Source: Nitrospirota bacterium (GTDB lineage: Bacteria > JACPQY01). Taken from it: a DNA stretch of 7,722 bases. How positions within the stretch are numbered: position 1 is the stretch's first letter; every line of letters begins with the position of its first letter. The stretch covers positions 1-7,722 of the forward strand of contig JACPQY010000032.1 of the NCBI GenBank assembly GCA_016190245.1, written 5' to 3'. A program made the position numbers and the translations under genes. Under the pieces are notes generated by a model. It saw only the letters and a program-made list of their open reading frames with translations, did no database searches and was not told where the DNA came from. Below, one piece after another: positions 1 to 5,064 of the stretch.

Positions 1-135
1 ATCCACCTCACCCAACAGCGCAACGAAAAAGCCCGGGTGAGTCATCGCCGCAAGCGCCTTCGCGAGCTACACAGCATGGGGTACCACCTCACCCAACTCC
101 GCCGCTGTGATGGCAATCAAAAAAGGGCGTTGTAG
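1..135 (+). CDS. C-terminal fragment of a probable IS transposase (left copy)
   Basis: An open frame enters from the window edge and stops at TAG 133-135, giving 44 residues of C-terminus. The fragment is strongly basic, with runs such as SHRRKRLRELHSMGYHL and LRRCDGNQKRAL. HLTQ occurs twice, at residues 2-5 and 29-32. Bases 11-135 recur perfectly on the opposite strand at the right edge, so this is a multicopy sequence. A basic tail that stops six bases before the end of the repeat fits the 3' end of an insertion-sequence transposase. No catalytic DDE residues lie in the visible part and I do not recognise the family, so 'transposase' is an inference from copy number and position. Another kind of repeated gene remains possible. 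Confidence 0.5.
   Translation: MHLTQQRNEKARVSHRRKRLRELHSMGYHLTQLRRCDGNQKRAL
3..16 (+). repeat. 14-bp direct repeat, unit 1
   Basis: CCACCTCACCCAAC at 3-16 recurs at 84-97 in the same orientation, 81 bp apart. Both units are read in the same frame and encode HLTQ. The distance is a multiple of three, so a coding duplication is as likely as a protein-binding site. Confidence 0.5.
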
Positions 136-141
136 TGCTAG
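11..141 (+). repeat. 131-bp perfect inverted repeat, left copy (probable IS end)
   Basis: Every base from 11 to 141 is the reverse complement of 7722 back to 7592. Identity stops at 142 (t on the left, c expected from the right copy), which marks the inner boundary. The outer boundary cannot be seen because the right copy is cut by the window end, so 131 bp is a minimum. The inner end reads CTAGCACTACAACGCCC when read into the repeat. It holds the 3' end of a coding frame and is probably one end of an insertion sequence. Confidence 0.9.
84..97 (+). repeat. 14-bp direct repeat, unit 2
   Basis: This is the second copy of CCACCTCACCCAAC. It lies inside the 131-bp inverted repeat, so it is also present inverted at 7636-7649 near the right edge. 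Confidence 0.5.
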
Positions 142-470
142 TCCAGCGCGTCTATGAGCACAGCTGCCAGGACGCCGATCGGGCCGAGGAGACAGCCGAG
201 CAGGCACCCGAGTGTTTTGTCCTCATCCTCACACCCTCGGCTGCCAAACACATCCTCGGATGATCCGCGCGGCTTCCGAGTAATTGGGCCCTGAATGTGA
301 ACCTGGCCGCGGGCTGCGGGGTGCCTCGCGCCCGCGCAGTCTCCGGGGGCAGGTGTGATCGCGGGGCTTGCGTGCGCGGGAGGGAGTCCAGTGACGTCGA
401 AGAGGTGGAGGACCAAGGCCAGGATCGCCAGTAGGGAACCGATCGGCACCGAGGATCCGTGGCGCTTCAT
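138..470 (-). CDS. Small secreted protein with C-terminal membrane helix (110 aa)
   Basis: Unrecognised protein. Residues 1-34 form a signal peptide (MKRHG, then a hydrophobic SLLAILALVLHLF core, probable cleavage after AHA). The middle, about 35-85, is polar, with Cys45 and Cys80. The C-terminal segment, about 88-107, is hydrophobic (LGCLLGCLLGPIGVLAAVLI) with Cys89 and Cys93, so the product should be exported and tethered to a membrane. The start is ATG 470, which overlaps the TGA of the upstream gene as ATGA and has GAGG 10 nt before it. An open frame continues upstream to 590, but that part is the shadow of the neighbour. The stop TAG (140-138) lies inside the terminal repeat, so the natural C-terminus may have been altered by insertion. 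It shares a residue pattern with the gene before it. Confidence 0.65.
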   Translation of the reverse strand: MKRHGSSVPIGSLLAILALVLHLFDVTGLPPAHASPAITPAPGDCAGARHPAARGQVHIQGPITRKPRGSSEDVFGSRGCEDEDKTLGCLLGCLLGPIGVLAAVLIDALD

Positions 471-817
471 TCCGTAGCGGCCTCTGCAGCCAGTATGAGA
501 AGCCCAAGAGAAGCAATGTAGATGAAGAACCCGACCAGAGAATACTTTGTCGTACACCACTTGCCGCCGGCATTCCTGACCTCTTCGCACGACCGTGAGG
601 AATTGGAGGGTCTGGAACGCTCATGCAGGGAGATGGCCGGCTCCTTGGCCCCTGAGAAATCGAGGCGAACTTCGGGGCCGGCGGGTGCTGACAAGGTGTC
701 CATGGGGGAGGGAACCCAGCGGCTCTCGTCCGCGCGCCCGAGAGGTACGCGCAGAAGCAGCGCGGCTGCCATGGCACAGGCGAGGGGTGCGCTCAGGCGT
801 GACCTTGGCGAACTCAT
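467..817 (-). CDS. Small secreted protein with C-terminal membrane helix (116 aa)
   Basis: Unrecognised protein. Residues 1-29 look like a signal peptide (SAPLACAMAAALLL core, probable cleavage near GRA/DES). A polar middle follows, then a Cys pair (Cys77 and Cys88 around EEVRNAGGKW), then a predicted membrane helix at about 93-112 and a short tail AAEAATE. ATG 817 is chosen because it overlaps the TGA of the large lipoprotein gene as ATGA, which implies translational coupling. The open frame extends upstream to 952, but only over the neighbour's coding sequence. It is the second gene of a three-gene minus-strand operon, and its own TGA overlaps the start of the third gene. The protein probably works at the cell envelope with the lipoprotein; that is inferred from context only. 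Confidence 0.65.
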   Translation of the reverse strand: MSSPRSRLSAPLACAMAAALLLRVPLGRADESRWVPSPMDTLSAPAGPEVRLDFSGAKEPAISLHERSRPSNSSRSCEEVRNAGGKWCTTKYSLVGFFIYIASLGLLILAAEAATE

Positions 818-3087
818 TGCGGCTTCACGCAGAGGAAAAGGGACTTGACGCGGTCGAAACTTCCCCAATTGAAGCACTGGCCACCACCCGAAAACGGCGC
901 GCCTGCCAGAGTGAAGTAGCTGCTTGCCCCGATGGTTTCGGGGGCTGTCCAACCGTCGTCATCGTCGAACACTCCGATGGCGAAGCCCGTCGAAGTCAGC
1001 GTTGACGCCGGAATGTTTGCCCGAACCGTTTCGTCGGGGGCCCAAGTTGCGGCAGAGATACCGCCAGAAACGGGTGGGTCCCACTTCGTTGAGGAGCACT
1101 CCTGCCCAGTCCCGCACGAGCCGGTCAGGCTGGTGGGGTAGAAAACGATCTCCACATAGGGATCACCGGGGCTGGAAGACGAGTCCCACTCCGAGCCTGA
1201 GTCATAGAACTCAACCGATTGCACCTGAAGCTTCCAGAGTGACGTGCCATCGAGAGAGCATGCCTGGCTAGAACAGACGAAGTTGGTGTCGCACGTTGCG
1301 CAGGCGTTGCCGCCGGAGCCGCAAGCCTGGGGCGTCATTGATTCGCTTGGAATGCAGGTGTTTCCCGAGCAGCATCCACTGGAGCAATTGGACGGTCCGC
1401 AAGATTGGGATCCTGAGCCGAGCGTCACGCTTTTCTGCATCGTGTTGGTGTCTCGGTTGCCGAACTTGTCCTTGGCGCGGACGAGGACATAGTGGGTTCC
1501 CGCGGCGAGGCCCGTGATGGTGGACGATGTAGCCCCAACCACCGATGGCGCGGTGGCCAGGAAGGATGCAAGGCAGAATGTGGAGCCGGTTGCAATACAG
1601 ATTTCGTAAGTGATCTCATTTGCCGGGGTGAGCGGATCAGTGGCTGGACTCCATGAGAGACTGACCGCCGTGCTTCCGCTCGCCGTTGCGGACGCCAGGC
1701 CGAGAAAGTTTGGGGGCGTAAGGTCGACCGTCCAGGCATGGGAGACCGGAGCGCTCTTGTTCCCGGTCGCGTCGGTGGCGCGCACGTCGAACCTGTGTCC
1801 CTTCGAGTCGTCACCCGATAGCCCCGAGCAGGTCTTGGGCGAGATGCAGGCAGTGTAGCCCCCGCTATCCAGTTGGCACTCAAATGTTGCGCCCGGCTCG
1901 TTCGACGCGAACTCGAAGGTGGCCGAGGAGGCGGTGGTTTCGACGGGCGGTGTCTTGGTCAAGGTGACGGTTGGCGCTGTCGTGTCGGTGGAAGTTGTCG
2001 TTGACGCTGGGCCGCCCGTTGTCGAGACGGAGGTGGTTCCGGTGGTCGACGAGGTGGCGGTGGACGAGGAATTCGAAGACGCACCGGTTCCACCGGAATC
2101 GGCGGCCGCTTTGCAGTCGGTCTTTGAAAGCGTGCGGGTGCCCAGCGGAGTTTCCTCACCTGAGCGAACCGCTACTTTCTGGGGACTTGTATGCGTCTTG
2201 AAGCACTTGCCGAGCCCGACATCTTCGAAGCGGGCTTCAACGTCCCACGAGCCCGGCGGAACGGCTTGGATGGTGACCGTCCCGTTCCTTGCCGTTGTCC
2301 CTTGGGAGCCGATTCCCAGAACCGATACCTGAATGCCGCTGTGGTCGGTTTCGCTCTCTTTCAGAATCGTGCCCGTGATGTAGCCTGTCCTCTGCATCGT
2401 GAGGATGCCGATGTCCACGACATTCCCGGCAGCCACCTTGACGGTCGCAGCGGCCTTGAGAACCTTCCCGTCTGCGACCGTGGCGCCGACCACCGCATAG
2501 TCGCCAGGAAGCACGTTACGGATGAGGTACTCACCGGCCTTGTTCGCCAGGGTGATGAGAGGCGTTTTCGAACCATCGAACGGTACATTCGAAGATGAGG
2601 TGCTCGTGCTGGTTTCTCCCGAGGGCATGAGTTCGTTCGCCACGAACTGAAAAGCGGTCTTTCCGAGGGGGCGACAGTTCGAGACGGCGGTTGCTAGCGC
2701 CAGCCCGCCGGTGATGGCGGCGTCGGCTGCGGAGCCGCACACGCAGTCCCGAATGTCGTCGAGGGTGTGGTCGCAGAGGGCTCCTTGGACCCCCATCGCA
2801 CACACCAAGCTGTTGGCGAATGAACAGATCTTCTTGCCGGCTTGGCGCCTTTCGGCCTCCTTCTCGGAGGGAGGTTTTTCAGCGGCCCTGACGCCTTCGA
2901 CGCCTACCACACCTCGAAGCCCACCCGCGCCGGAGAGCAGGGTCACGCCTTCGGGGGTTGTCACCGTTGCTGGCGAGTTCGCCGCGTCTTCCTGGGAGCC
3001 GCCCCCGCATCCCGCGGCCATGGCGAGAGTCAGGAGGAGGGAGATGAAAATGCACCACTTCCCGGCTACCGTACTCACGTCTGTCAC
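814..3087 (-). CDS. Multidomain secreted lipoprotein with Ig-like, FN3, Cys-rich and C2-like regions (~757 aa)
   Basis: Lipid-anchored surface or periplasmic protein. Numbering is from GTG 3087. A hydrophobic signal ends in a lipobox-like MAAGC with Cys27 and is followed by GGGSQED. A six-Cys segment lies at 88-138. About 168-325 are beta-rich stretches resembling carboxypeptidase-regulatory or prealbumin-like domains (GEYLIRNVLPGDYAVVGA; GYITGTI...PPGSWDVEA). A Ser/Thr linker spans 330-372. An Ig-like domain follows (about 371-456, ending RATDATGNKSAPVSHAWTVD), then FN3 (about 457-558), a Cys-rich module (563-610, NCSSGCC) and a C2-like tail (617-757, GDPYVEI, FDDDD). GTG 3087 has GGAAGG 9 nt upstream and sits about 25 nt after a predicted transcription start. 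The open frame reaches TTG 3147, but that TTG is part of the -35 box. GTG 3078 is an alternative start. First gene of the operon. No enzymatic motif is seen; adhesion or scaffolding is inferred. Confidence 0.8.
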   Translation of the reverse strand: MTDVSTVAGKWCIFISLLLTLAMAAGCGGGSQEDAANSPATVTTPEGVTLLSGAGGLRGVVGVEGVRAAEKPPSEKEAERRQAGKKICSFANSLVCAMGVQGALCDHTLDDIRDCVCGSAADAAITGGLALATAVSNCRPLGKTAFQFVANELMPSGETSTSTSSSNVPFDGSKTPLITLANKAGEYLIRNVLPGDYAVVGATVADGKVLKAAATVKVAAGNVVDIGILTMQRTGYITGTILKESETDHSGIQVSVLGIGSQGTTARNGTVTIQAVPPGSWDVEARFEDVGLGKCFKTHTSPQKVAVRSGEETPLGTRTLSKTDCKAAADSGGTGASSNSSSTATSSTTGTTSVSTTGGPASTTTSTDTTAPTVTLTKTPPVETTASSATFEFASNEPGATFECQLDSGGYTACISPKTCSGLSGDDSKGHRFDVRATDATGNKSAPVSHAWTVDLTPPNFLGLASATASGSTAVSLSWSPATDPLTPANEITYEICIATGSTFCLASFLATAPSVVGATSSTITGLAAGTHYVLVRAKDKFGNRDTNTMQKSVTLGSGSQSCGPSNCSSGCCSGNTCIPSESMTPQACGSGGNACATCDTNFVCSSQACSLDGTSLWKLQVQSVEFYDSGSEWDSSSSPGDPYVEIVFYPTSLTGSCGTGQECSSTKWDPPVSGGISAATWAPDETVRANIPASTLTSTGFAIGVFDDDDGWTAPETIGASSYFTLAGAPFSGGGQCFNWGSFDRVKSLFLCVKPQ

Positions 3088-3118
3088 GCTGGTCTGCCTT
3101 CCCGCCCGCACCACGGGG

Positions 3119-3147
3119 AGTATTCTACTGATCGGCAGAGTTGTCAA
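3119..3147 (-). promoter_or_regulatory. Sigma70-type promoter of the lipoprotein operon
   Basis: On the minus strand, TTGACA (3147-3142, perfect -35) is followed by a 17-bp spacer and AATACT (3124-3119, 4 of 6 to TATAAT). The expected transcription start is near 3112. That leaves a leader of about 25 nt carrying GGAAGG at 3102-3097 before GTG 3087. The spacing is internally consistent and fixes the gene start. Confidence 0.6.
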
Positions 3148-3160
3148 GTCTACCTATCAG
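3128..3160. promoter_or_regulatory. 33-bp imperfect palindrome centred on the -35 box (probable operator)
   Basis: The outer arms are CTGAT (3128-3132) and ATCAG (3156-3160), the inner arms AGA/TCT and the core TTG-T-CAA (3141-3147). Around centre 3144, 13 of 16 base pairs are symmetric; only 3133/3155, 3136/3152 and 3140/3148 fail. It lies between a divergent XRE-type regulator gene and the lipoprotein operon and covers that operon's -35 box. A dimeric regulator bound here would block the promoter. The XRE protein is the obvious candidate ligand, by inference from position. Confidence 0.55.
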
Positions 3161-3175
3161 ATGTGGAACCGATTG

Positions 3176-3544
3176 ATGGGGCAATCTACTGGTGCTTTCG
3201 TGGGACATCAAGACCGGCGCACATTCCTGGCCGCGCTGGGATCAAGCGTCCGCGGGCTCCGTGCGGAGAGTGGGCTGACCCAGGAGCAGTTGGCTGAGAG
3301 GGCCGAGGTGTCCGCGAAGTACATCTCCCGGATCGAGCTGGGGCGACAGGACCCTCGTGCGTCGGTCTTGGTGAGGCTGGCCAACGCGATGGGATCGGAC
3401 ATCGGCCGTTTTCTCGACCCCGAGGTGGAACGGCGCCGAAACCCGACACGGTGGCCGGAACGATGCGCCCGACTGGTCGAAGACTTTCCGGAGCAGGATC
3501 AAGTTCGTCTGTTCAAGATCCTTCGATTGGCTTCCGGGAAGTAG
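3176..3544 (+). CDS. XRE-family helix-turn-helix transcriptional regulator (122 aa)
   Basis: DNA-binding regulator. Residues about 21-80 are a typical HTH_3/XRE domain: LRAESGLTQEQLAERAEVSA, then KYISRIELGRQDPR, then VLVRLANAMGSDIGRFL. The recognition helix is about 44-55. The remaining 42 residues are charged, with a helical PEQDQVRLFKILRLAS tail that may mediate dimerisation or bind a partner. ATG 3176 is preferred because GGAA lies 7 nt upstream. ATG 3161 is an in-frame alternative that would add five residues, and the open frame continues further upstream only as a shadow of the lipoprotein gene. It is divergent from the lipoprotein operon, with a palindrome between them, and is followed at 4 nt by a small ORF and then a Uma2-family gene. 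Autoregulation and control of the divergent operon are likely but inferred. Confidence 0.85.
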   Translation: MGQSTGAFVGHQDRRTFLAALGSSVRGLRAESGLTQEQLAERAEVSAKYISRIELGRQDPRASVLVRLANAMGSDIGRFLDPEVERRRNPTRWPERCARLVEDFPEQDQVRLFKILRLASGK

Positions 3545-3548
3545 GCCG

Positions 3549-3665
3549 GTGAGGCGTGCGGAAGTGATCCGACGGATGGTGAAGCGACTGCGCGGCCTGC
3601 CCGAGCGGGATCTGCCGGTGGTGGAGGCGGTGGTAATGCGGTTCGGGCGCGGTGGCCGGGCCTGA
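3549..3665 (+). CDS. Small ORF between XRE and Uma2 genes (38 aa)
   Basis: GTG 3549 starts 4 nt after the XRE stop, and the frame ends at TGA 3663-3665. The product begins VRRAEVIRRMVKRLRGL and continues PERDLPVVEAVVMRFGRG. This alternates basic and hydrophobic residues like one or two short amphipathic helices. The central 'LPERDLPVVEAVV' resembles the 'LPE.EL..V..FL' pattern of short antitoxin-like or DUF2281-like peptides that often precede toxin or Uma2 genes; that likeness is from memory and was not searched. Purine-rich GGGAAG upstream (within the XRE gene's end) could serve as ribosome-binding site. The tight spacing suggests co-transcription with the regulator. Its short length means it could be a chance frame in GC-rich DNA. 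Confidence 0.45.
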   Translation: MRRAEVIRRMVKRLRGLPERDLPVVEAVVMRFGRGGRA

Positions 3666-3706
3666 TCGGCAAGAGGGCGCGGGTCGGGAAGCGCGGTCTG
3701 GGATTC

Positions 3707-3735
3707 TTGTCGCGTGTGAAAGAGCGTGGGATACT
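3707..3735 (+). promoter_or_regulatory. Possible promoter for a leaderless Uma2 mRNA
   Basis: TTGTCG (3707-3712, 4 of 6 to TTGACA), a 17-bp spacer and GATACT (3730-3735, 4 of 6). The expected transcription start falls at about 3742, the A of the Uma2 ATG. No clear Shine-Dalgarno sequence precedes that ATG, which fits a leaderless message. Both boxes are imperfect. Confidence 0.35.
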
Positions 3736-3741
3736 GATTCT

Positions 3742-4284
3742 ATGAGCGCGGTAGCCGAAGTTCGATTCAACTACCGGGACTATTGCCTGATGCCCGAGGG
3801 CAAGCGGTACGAATTGATCGGCGGGAGGTTGTACGTGACACCTTCGCCCTACACGGTCCACCAAGGAGTCTCGCGGGAGATCCTGAACCTTCTCTACCGG
3901 CAGCTTCACGAGCCAGGTATCGCCGTGGTCTTCACCGCGCCCGTGGACGTGTATCTCACCGACGAAGACGTGATCCAGCCTGACCTGCTGGCTATCGCGA
4001 AGAACCGGGCGGGCATCGTGGAGGACAAGTATGTCCGGGGCGCCCCTGACTTGGTTGTCGAAATCATCTCGCAAACCCATCCCGAGCGGGACCGGGTGAT
4101 CAAGAAGAAGCTCTACCACCTCAACGGCGTCAAGGAATACTGGATCGTGGACCCCGATGCCCGTTCGATCGAAGTGTTGGACTGGCGTCAGGGAGGCTGG
4201 GAGCATCGCGGGACGTACACCCAGGGCGAGGTGACATCATCGGTGTTTCCCGCGTTGGTTGTTCCCCTGGATCGGGTGTTCTGA
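3742..4284 (+). CDS. Uma2-family (DUF820) PD-(D/E)XK nuclease-fold protein (180 aa)
   Basis: A member of the Uma2 family of restriction-endonuclease-fold proteins, whose biological role is not well established. Family landmarks in order: YELIGGRL (22-30, Glu24), HQGVSREI (40-47), VFTAPVDVYL (63-72), the core acidic QPDLLAI (79-85, Asp81), GAPDLVVEIIS (100-110, Asp103 and Glu107), then the helix ERDRVIKKKLYHLNGVKEYW (115-134) leading to IVDPDA. All expected acidic and lysine positions seem present, so the nuclease fold looks intact. Length is normal for the family. ATG 3742 is chosen because the family's N-terminus starts just before it; the open frame runs upstream to 3652 without family-like sequence. 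Its neighbours are an XRE regulator and a 38-aa ORF, a setting that suggests a regulated nuclease module, by inference. Confidence 0.85.
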   Translation: MSAVAEVRFNYRDYCLMPEGKRYELIGGRLYVTPSPYTVHQGVSREILNLLYRQLHEPGIAVVFTAPVDVYLTDEDVIQPDLLAIAKNRAGIVEDKYVRGAPDLVVEIISQTHPERDRVIKKKLYHLNGVKEYWIVDPDARSIEVLDWRQGGWEHRGTYTQGEVTSSVFPALVVPLDRVF

Positions 4285-4302
4285 GGCCGCCGAACGTCCC
4301 GA

Positions 4303-4316
4303 CGCGGGCTGCCGCG
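4303..4316 (+). other. Short GC hairpin after the Uma2 gene
   Basis: CGCGG (4303-4307), loop GCTG, CCGCG (4312-4316): a perfect 5-bp stem starting 18 nt after the Uma2 stop. There is no U-tract, so it is a weak candidate for intrinsic termination at best. Confidence 0.3.
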
Positions 4317-4323
4317 CCGAGAG

Positions 4324-4385
4324 GCGGGTTTCCGCCATAAGGCGGATCCGCCAACCGGCGTGACGCCCGGCGGCGGAAAGCCCGC
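4324..4385. repeat. REP-like palindromic intergenic element
   Basis: Outer arms GCGGGTTTCCGCC (4324-4336) and GGCGGAAAGCCCGC (4372-4385) are inverted repeats with a single one-base indel. Between them lie a perfect 12-bp palindrome GGCGGATCCGCC (4341-4352) and a second hairpin CCGGCG-TGA-CGCCCGG (4355-4370). The left arm is also self-complementary (GGCGG-GTTT-CCGCC). The whole can fold as a branched structure. Nested palindromes in a non-coding gap resemble repetitive extragenic palindromes, and the sequence could act as a transcription terminator for the Uma2 gene. Genome copy number cannot be judged here. Confidence 0.5.
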
Positions 4386-4485
4386 GGCTACCAGGAACAG
4401 GAATCCGAGGTAGGCGCACCCGTGGAACGGGGCACGGCAAGCTTCGAGCGTGCGGGCCTGCGGAGGGGATCGACGCGGGAGCCTG

Positions 4486-4509
4486 TGGTATAGTCCCCGC
4501 TCGCGGAGG
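4486..4509 (+). promoter_or_regulatory. Extended -10 promoter and ribosome-binding site of the MaoC gene
   Basis: TGG followed by TATAGT (4486-4494) matches an extended -10 element, with no convincing -35 box. GGAGG (4505-4509) is a strong Shine-Dalgarno sequence 5 nt before ATG 4515. If the start lies near 4501, the leader is very short. The gap from 4285 to here otherwise holds only the hairpins. Confidence 0.45.
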
Positions 4510-4514
4510 TCCCA

Positions 4515-5045
4515 ATGGTAGATTCCCAAGTCGCCGCCCCGAAATCGTGGCGCGGGCGGTTCTACGAAGATTTCGATGTCGGGGACGTTTTCCACAGCCG
4601 GATCGGGCGGACGATCACGGATGCGGATAACACATGGTTCACGTGTCTGACGATGAATACGAACCAGGTTCACTTCAATGCCGCCTACGCGGAGAAGACA
4701 CTCTACGGAAAGCCGCTGGTCAACAGCACGTTCACACTCGCGCTCATCACCGGGCTCACCGTGCCGGACACGAGCGAGAACGCGCCGGCGAACCTCGCGT
4801 GGACGGACATCAAGCTCCCGAAACCCGTCTTCGTGGGCGACACGCTGTGGGCCGAGAGCGAGATTCTCGAGAAGCGGGAGTCGAAATCGAATCCGCACGT
4901 GGGGATCGTGTCCATGCGATGCCGGGGGATCAATCAGCGGCGCGAGGTGGTCATCGAGTTCAAGCGAACGTTCATGGTGTACAAGCGCGGCGCGCCGGCA
5001 GCAGTGGGCTCCTTCCCAGGGACGGACACCGGCTGGACCGTCTGA
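4515..5045 (+). CDS. MaoC-family (R)-specific enoyl-CoA hydratase/dehydratase (176 aa)
   Basis: A cytoplasmic hot-dog-fold enzyme expected to add water across the double bond of an enoyl-CoA. The N-terminus GRFYEDFDVGDVFHSRIGRTIT (14-35) and the hydratase segment TMNTNQVHFNAAYAE (46-60, His53) are characteristic. PLVNSTFTLALITGL (70-84) and the PKPVFVGDTLWAESEILEKRES block complete the fold. Length is normal for a single-domain MaoC protein. In the usual motif D-x-N-P-x-H, the Asp position is Asn48 here and Pro is Gln51. I recall similar TMNTNPLHF motifs in relatives of mesaconyl-/itaconyl-CoA hydratases, so Asn may be a subfamily trait. ATG 4515 has GGAGG 5 nt upstream. It is first of a MaoC, acyl-CoA dehydrogenase and CoA-transferase cluster; the true substrate is unknown. 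Confidence 0.85.
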   Translation: MVDSQVAAPKSWRGRFYEDFDVGDVFHSRIGRTITDADNTWFTCLTMNTNQVHFNAAYAEKTLYGKPLVNSTFTLALITGLTVPDTSENAPANLAWTDIKLPKPVFVGDTLWAESEILEKRESKSNPHVGIVSMRCRGINQRREVVIEFKRTFMVYKRGAPAAVGSFPGTDTGWTV

Positions 5046-5064
5046 GTCGATTCCCCCCTGCTCG

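Noticed and set aside
138-590. A 150-residue version of the leftmost minus-strand gene
   Set aside because: The first 40 residues overlap the neighbouring gene and show no signal. The inner ATG at 470 has an ATGA overlap, a ribosome-binding site and a clean signal peptide.
1919-2332. A plus-strand open frame rich in Val, Glu and Asp opposite the lipoprotein
   Set aside because: It is the complement of the Ser/Thr-rich linker codons and adjacent domain, and has no credible start context.
3141-3169. A mirror-image plus-strand promoter for the XRE gene using TTGTCA at 3141
   Set aside because: No -10-like hexamer lies 16-18 bp downstream (GTGGAA, TGGAAC, GGAACC), so the XRE promoter could not be placed.
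4188-4898. A minus-strand frame spanning the Uma2-MaoC gap
   Set aside because: It crosses the palindromic element and overlaps two solid genes in the opposite sense, with no family resemblance.
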